Assembly (NCBI GenBank): GCA_964564285.1
Contig: CAZMBZ010000224.1
Location: 1-9,038 of the forward strand
Direction: 5' to 3'
Length of the DNA: 9,038 bases
Source of the DNA: JAUWQU01 sp964564285
GTDB taxonomy: Bacteria > Planctomycetota > Phycisphaerae > SM23-33
Below the pieces are notes generated by a model that saw nothing but the letters and a program-made list of their open reading frames with translations, had not been told where the DNA came from and searched no databases. The translations under genes were made by a program, and so were the position numbers. Each line of letters starts with the position of its first letter. The stretch's first letter is position 1. Below are positions 6,418 through 9,038 of this stretch, one piece after another.

Positions 6418-7611
6418 TCACGCAGCGCCTCGGGCGAATCGGCGGGACACCCACACCGCCAGTGCGGCGCCGATGGCGACTATCGCCGCCAGGGCGATAA
6501 GCATATTGCGAAGCAGCGAGCCCCTGCCACCGATTCCAGGCTCGTCGGACGGGATCCCCGCCATCGCCAGAGGTCCAGTCGAGTCCGTCCCGCCCGGCGG
6601 GATCGTCGCGGCAGCCAGTCCAGCCGCAGGCTCTCCGATGACGTCCGGCAGCGGGGCCGTCACGGCGGGCGCGCCGCGGAACGGGGCATACCAGTCCGCC
6701 GCGAACAGCATGTCCACGCCGGGGTTCTGGCTCTTGACCTGACAACTGCAAGCCCCGCACAAGAACGCCGCGTACTCTTCGAGGTTGGACTTATTGATGC
6801 CCTTGCCGACCAAGGCGAACATCGCCCGCCCCTGGCCAAAAATCGGAAACGCCGCCGGCTCGCCTTTTGTGGCCTCGGCAAGGTCCGACTCCGTCGCCAG
6901 GAGCATATTCACAAACGTGGCCTCAGCAGGATCATCACGGGATACCCGCACCACCGAGAACCCCATCTGGACCTTCGGGCCGACATTCTCGTCGGTTTCG
7001 TAAGGATCATCCGCCGATGCCGTCGGGATTAGACTGGCCAATCGGTCGAGTTCCTCAGTAAGCAACTTGGCGGCCGCGGCGTCCTTTTCCTTGTCGCCGG
7101 ATTCGACCAGAACCCACACCGCTGAGTCGCCCTTGCAGATTCCATCAAACACCTTGCCCCGAGCGGGCGAGTCCACCAGCGACCTCGCAGCCTCGGCGGT
7201 CAGATCGCCCGACCAGGCGACGAAGCACCTTCCCGGCGGCGACGGATAGCAGACGACCATACGCGGCAGGGGCTTGTCCTTCTGACTTTCCCAAAGAGCC
7301 ATGACAGACTTGGGCACTGCCAAATTGGGATCAGTTGCGTCGAGTGAATCGACGTCCAGTAGTGCTACCGCCAGGTTGGCAGGCCGGTTGGGGTCTTCAC
7401 CCCGCTCGCCGAGCCAATCCGTCACAGCCTTCTGCTCGGCAGACAGTTGGCCCCGGTGGAACACGAGCACGTTGAAGTACTCAGCGGGCCAACGTTCCAG
7501 CGCATAGCGGAACACGGGCACAGAGCACGCCGAAGCCGACACGGAAAGCGAAAGAATCGCCGCCGCGCCCGCCAGCGTACACCACGCGATCATCTTTTTC
7601 TTGGCAATCAT
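6418..7611 (-). CDS. Secreted, C-terminally anchored protein with CGACSC motif; likely partner of the ABC pair
   Basis: The 397-residue product begins with a signal peptide (MIAKKKMIAWCTLAGAAAILSLSVSASA) and cleavage is likely before Cys29, leaving an N-terminal CSVPVFRYALERW. The ASAC context is not a canonical lipobox. The extracytoplasmic part has CYPSPPGRC and a CxxCxC motif, CGACSC (285-290). A Pro/Ala/Gly-rich linker (about 300-360) leads to a single TM helix (about 369-388) and a short basic tail, so it is a type I membrane protein. I do not recognise a named family, though I recall CSVPVFRYALERW proteins in planctomycetes near ABC genes. The start is uncertain: ATG 7611 gives the cleanest signal peptide but lacks a ribosome site; ATG 7626 is in frame; ATG 7704 falls at the edge of a strong hairpin and is unlikely. 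Its place just upstream of the permease suggests a periplasmic adaptor or sensor role (inference). The three Cys could bind a metal or form disulfides. Confidence 0.75.
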   Translation of the reverse strand: MIAKKKMIAWCTLAGAAAILSLSVSASACSVPVFRYALERWPAEYFNVLVFHRGQLSAEQKAVTDWLGERGEDPNRPANLAVALLDVDSLDATDPNLAVPKSVMALWESQKDKPLPRMVVCYPSPPGRCFVAWSGDLTAEAARSLVDSPARGKVFDGICKGDSAVWVLVESGDKEKDAAAAKLLTEELDRLASLIPTASADDPYETDENVGPKVQMGFSVVRVSRDDPAEATFVNMLLATESDLAEATKGEPAAFPIFGQGRAMFALVGKGINKSNLEEYAAFLCGACSCQVKSQNPGVDMLFAADWYAPFRGAPAVTAPLPDVIGEPAAGLAAATIPPGGTDSTGPLAMAGIPSDEPGIGGRGSLLRNMLIALAAIVAIGAALAVWVSRRFARGAA

Positions 7612-7622
7612 GGTACATGTTA

Positions 7623-7638
7623 GCATGCATGCATTATA
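7623..7638 (-). promoter_or_regulatory. Possible promoter -10 (TATAAT) overlapping a (GCAT)3 palindrome
   Basis: On the minus strand a perfect TATAAT occupies 7638-7633, upstream of the anchored-protein gene. The expected transcription start falls near 7626, about 15 nt before ATG 7611 or at ATG 7626 itself. (GCAT)3 at 7623-7634 overlaps it and is self-complementary, as an operator might be. The -35 is poor: TTTTTT at 17-nt spacing, or TTGCCA at only 13 nt. Treat as a candidate. Confidence 0.4.
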
Positions 7639-7702
7639 CCTTGCGCGGGCTTGGCAAAAAAGCCGGTCCTTCGATTGGGTATCAGGTAGTCCATACCAAT
7701 AC

Positions 7703-7744
7703 AACCGGCAGAACGTCTGTCAGGAGACGTTCTGCCGGTTTTTT
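7703..7744. terminator. Strong 16-bp hairpin with T6 on the plus side, likely transcription terminator
   Basis: AACCGGCAGAACGTCT (7703-7718) pairs perfectly with AGACGTTCTGCCGGTT (7725-7740) across a 6-nt loop. On the plus strand the stem runs into TTTTTT (7739-7744), a textbook intrinsic terminator. On the minus strand the tail is weaker (GGTTGTATTGG). It lies 40-80 nt after the stop of the minus-strand repeat-protein gene and before the next minus-strand promoter candidate, so it most likely ends that gene, although its better face points the other way. Confidence 0.75.
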
Positions 7745-7785
7745 CATAGATCGACGCCGCGGATAAGCCAATCGCCAATCAGCGA

Positions 7786-9038
7786 TCAGTCGTCATCATC
7801 ATCGTCATCATCATCATCGTCACCATCCCGATCGTGGCGTTTTTGCTTCTTGTCCGTCCTGGCTGTGCTATAGAGAAGCTTCTTGACTGCCTCTCGTTGG
7901 CGTGGAGTGAGAATCTTGAACGCATCACCGGTCACCTCTTTTGCCATCTCGTAAGCGCGTTTCCTGGCGTTGCCTACGATCTCGGGGACCTTGCGGCGGC
8001 GTTCGTTAACCGGGATGTCGCCAATCGCGTTGGCGAGGCGTTCGGACATATGCGCCATCTGCTTGCGGTAATCGACCATTCCGCGTCGCAGCCGTTCTCG
8101 CTGGTCCTGGGTGAGACGAAGTCTATCGGCGAAACCGGAATCCAGCAGCTTGGCGACCTTACCCGCCAGATCGCTGTGCAGGGATGACACAAGTGCCTTC
8201 GACTCAGTGGCGCCGAGCCCGCGACGCTCGGGGCGGGCGGACCGAGCCTTGGATTGCGGCGAGCGACTTGGCCTGGCCGACCGAGCCTTGGATTGCGGCG
8301 CGTGCCCCAGCCTGGCGGACCGGAAGCGACCATGCATCATCGGGCCTTGACCACGGCCACGCCCCATCATCGAGCCTTGACCACGGCCGCGACCCATCAT
8401 CGAACCTTGACCACGGCCGCGACCCATCATCGGACCTTGACCCCAGCCGCGACCCATCATCGAACCTTGACCACGGCCACGCCCCATCATCGGACCTTGA
8501 CCACGACCGCGACCCATCATCGGACCTTGACCACGACCGCGACCCATCATCGAGCCTTGACCACGACCGCGACCCATCATCGAACCTTGACCCCAGCCGC
8601 GACCCATCATCGAACCTTGACCACGGCCACGCCCCATCATCGGACCTTGACCACGGCCGCGACCCATCATCGGGCCTTGACCGCGACCGCGACCCATCAT
8701 CGAACCTTGACCACGGCCGCGACCCATCATCGGGCCTTGACCACGGCCGCGCCCCATCATCGAGCCTTGACCACGGCCGCGACCCATCATCGAACCTTGA
8801 CCACGGCCGCGACCCATCATCGAACCTTGACCACGGCCGCGCCCCATCATCGAACCTTGACCACGGCCGCGACCCATCATCGGGCCTTGACCACGGCCGC
8901 GCCCCATCATCGAACCTTGACCATAGCCACGGCCCATCATCGGACCTTGACCCCAGCCACGACCCATCATCGAACCTTGACCGCGGCCGCGACCCATCAT
9001 CGAACCTTGACCATAGCCTTCGCCCATAGACCGGCCGA
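7786..9038 (-). CDS. Met/Arg/Gly decapeptide-repeat protein with LTxxQ region and Asp11 tail, 5' end outside window
   Basis: The frame is open to the right edge. An ATG at 9027 has no ribosome site and upstream codons are open, so the true N-terminus, and any signal peptide, lies outside. Numbering from that Met gives 413 residues. Residues 1-230 are 23 copies of MGRG[R/W/Y]GQG[S/P]M. Residues about 231-275 are basic with a 13-residue repeat built on PQSKARSARP. The rest is helical and charged with two LTxxQ-type motifs, LTQDQ (305-309) and LTPRQ (373-377), as in Spy/CpxP/ZraP periplasmic proteins. Eleven Asp (403-413) end the chain. Spy-like proteins of anaerobes and metal-exposed bacteria often carry Met/Gly-rich segments, but a repeat array this long and regular is unusual. 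Each unit junction gives a Met-Met pair, a possible Cu(I)/Ag(I) site (inference). Composition alone could also suit an RG-type nucleic-acid or polyanion binder. The C-terminal domain call is moderate. Confidence 0.8.
   Translation of the reverse strand, partial: GRSMGEGYGQGSMMGRGRGQGSMMGRGWGQGPMMGRGYGQGSMMGRGRGQGPMMGRGRGQGSMMGRGRGQGSMMGRGRGQGSMMGRGRGQGSMMGRGRGQGPMMGRGRGQGSMMGRGRGQGPMMGRGRGQGPMMGRGRGQGSMMGRGWGQGSMMGRGRGQGSMMGRGRGQGPMMGRGRGQGPMMGRGRGQGSMMGRGWGQGPMMGRGRGQGSMMGRGRGQGSMMGRGRGQGPMMHGRFRSARLGHAPQSKARSARPSRSPQSKARSARPERRGLGATESKALVSSLHSDLAGKVAKLLDSGFADRLRLTQDQRERLRRGMVDYRKQMAHMSERLANAIGDIPVNERRRKVPEIVGNARKRAYEMAKEVTGDAFKILTPRQREAVKKLLYSTARTDKKQKRHDRDGDDDDDDDDDDD
8240..8300 (-). repeat. 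Two 22-bp direct repeats at 39-bp offset encoding a basic 13-residue unit
   Basis: The same 22 bases occur at 8240-8261 and 8279-8300. The 39-bp offset equals 13 codons and gives two copies of PQSKARSARP, with a degenerate further copy (RSARLGHA) on the array side. The repeat joins the decapeptide array to the LTxxQ region. Confidence 0.8.
8338..9027 (-). repeat. In-frame 30-bp minisatellite, 23 copies
   Basis: Twenty-three uninterrupted 30-bp units encode the decapeptide MGRGRGQGSM and variants. Variation is concentrated at unit residue 5 (Arg, Trp, Tyr) and residue 9 (Ser, Pro); the outermost unit also has Glu at residue 3. Blocks recur: 8701-8760 and 8851-8910 are identical 60-bp stretches 150 bp apart, and 8431-8520 matches 8581-8670 with two differences at the same offset. 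This suggests growth by unequal exchange or slippage in multi-unit steps. There are no spacers, so it is not a CRISPR. Confidence 0.95.

Noticed and set aside
7635..7704. Longer N-terminus of the anchored protein from ATG 7704
   Set aside because: That start touches the terminator hairpin, lies upstream of the TATAAT candidate, and would put some 31 polar residues before a good signal peptide.
8338..9027. CRISPR-like array
   Set aside because: Units of 30 bp are directly contiguous, with no spacers, and encode a regular decapeptide.
8184..9029. Long plus-strand open frame of LDHGRDPSSN-type repeats
   Set aside because: It is the antisense reading of the 30-bp array: a stop-free unit whose length is a multiple of three stays open over its whole length. 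The minus-strand frame has the LTxxQ region and an ordered C-terminus, so it is the real one.

Overview
The window looks like a GC-rich bacterial chromosome segment, most probably from a planctomycete. That is an inference from gene content: a secreted propeller protein ends in a short HEAT-like tail of a kind I associate with Planctomycetota, and a membrane-anchored protein begins its mature part with CSVPVFRYALERW, which I recall from planctomycete genomes. No rRNA or marker gene is present to confirm it.

Layout. The left edge holds the last ~85 codons of a probable DDE (IS4-like) transposase, followed by a 234-nt gap with an inverted-repeat pair and a small tandem repeat. A plus-strand gene (492-2057) then encodes a lipoprotein made of two fused ModA-type substrate-binding domains. 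It converges on a minus-strand block that fills the rest of the window. Read in the direction of transcription (right to left), this block holds: a 5'-truncated gene for a Met/Arg/Gly-repeat protein with an LTxxQ (Spy/CpxP/ZraP-like) region and an Asp11 tail (7786-9038); a strong hairpin (7703-7744); a promoter-like TATAAT beside a (GCAT)3 palindrome; a secreted, C-terminally anchored protein with a CGACSC motif (6418-7611); an FtsX/MacB-type ABC permease (5000-6304); its LolD/MacB-type ATPase (4336-4995, GTG start, 4 nt after the permease); and a secreted beta-propeller protein with a C-terminal HEAT-like tail (2137-4137).

How the genes may work together. The anchored CGACSC protein, the permease and the ATPase look like one operon and probably form a three-part envelope ABC system of the LolCDE/MacAB mechanical type, with the anchored protein as the periplasmic partner. 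The tandem ModA-like lipoprotein has no ModB/ModC-type transporter in the window. The repeat protein may bind soft metals through its Met pairs, but this rests on composition and LTxxQ motifs only. A shared metal or oxyanion theme is a hypothesis, not something the sequence proves.
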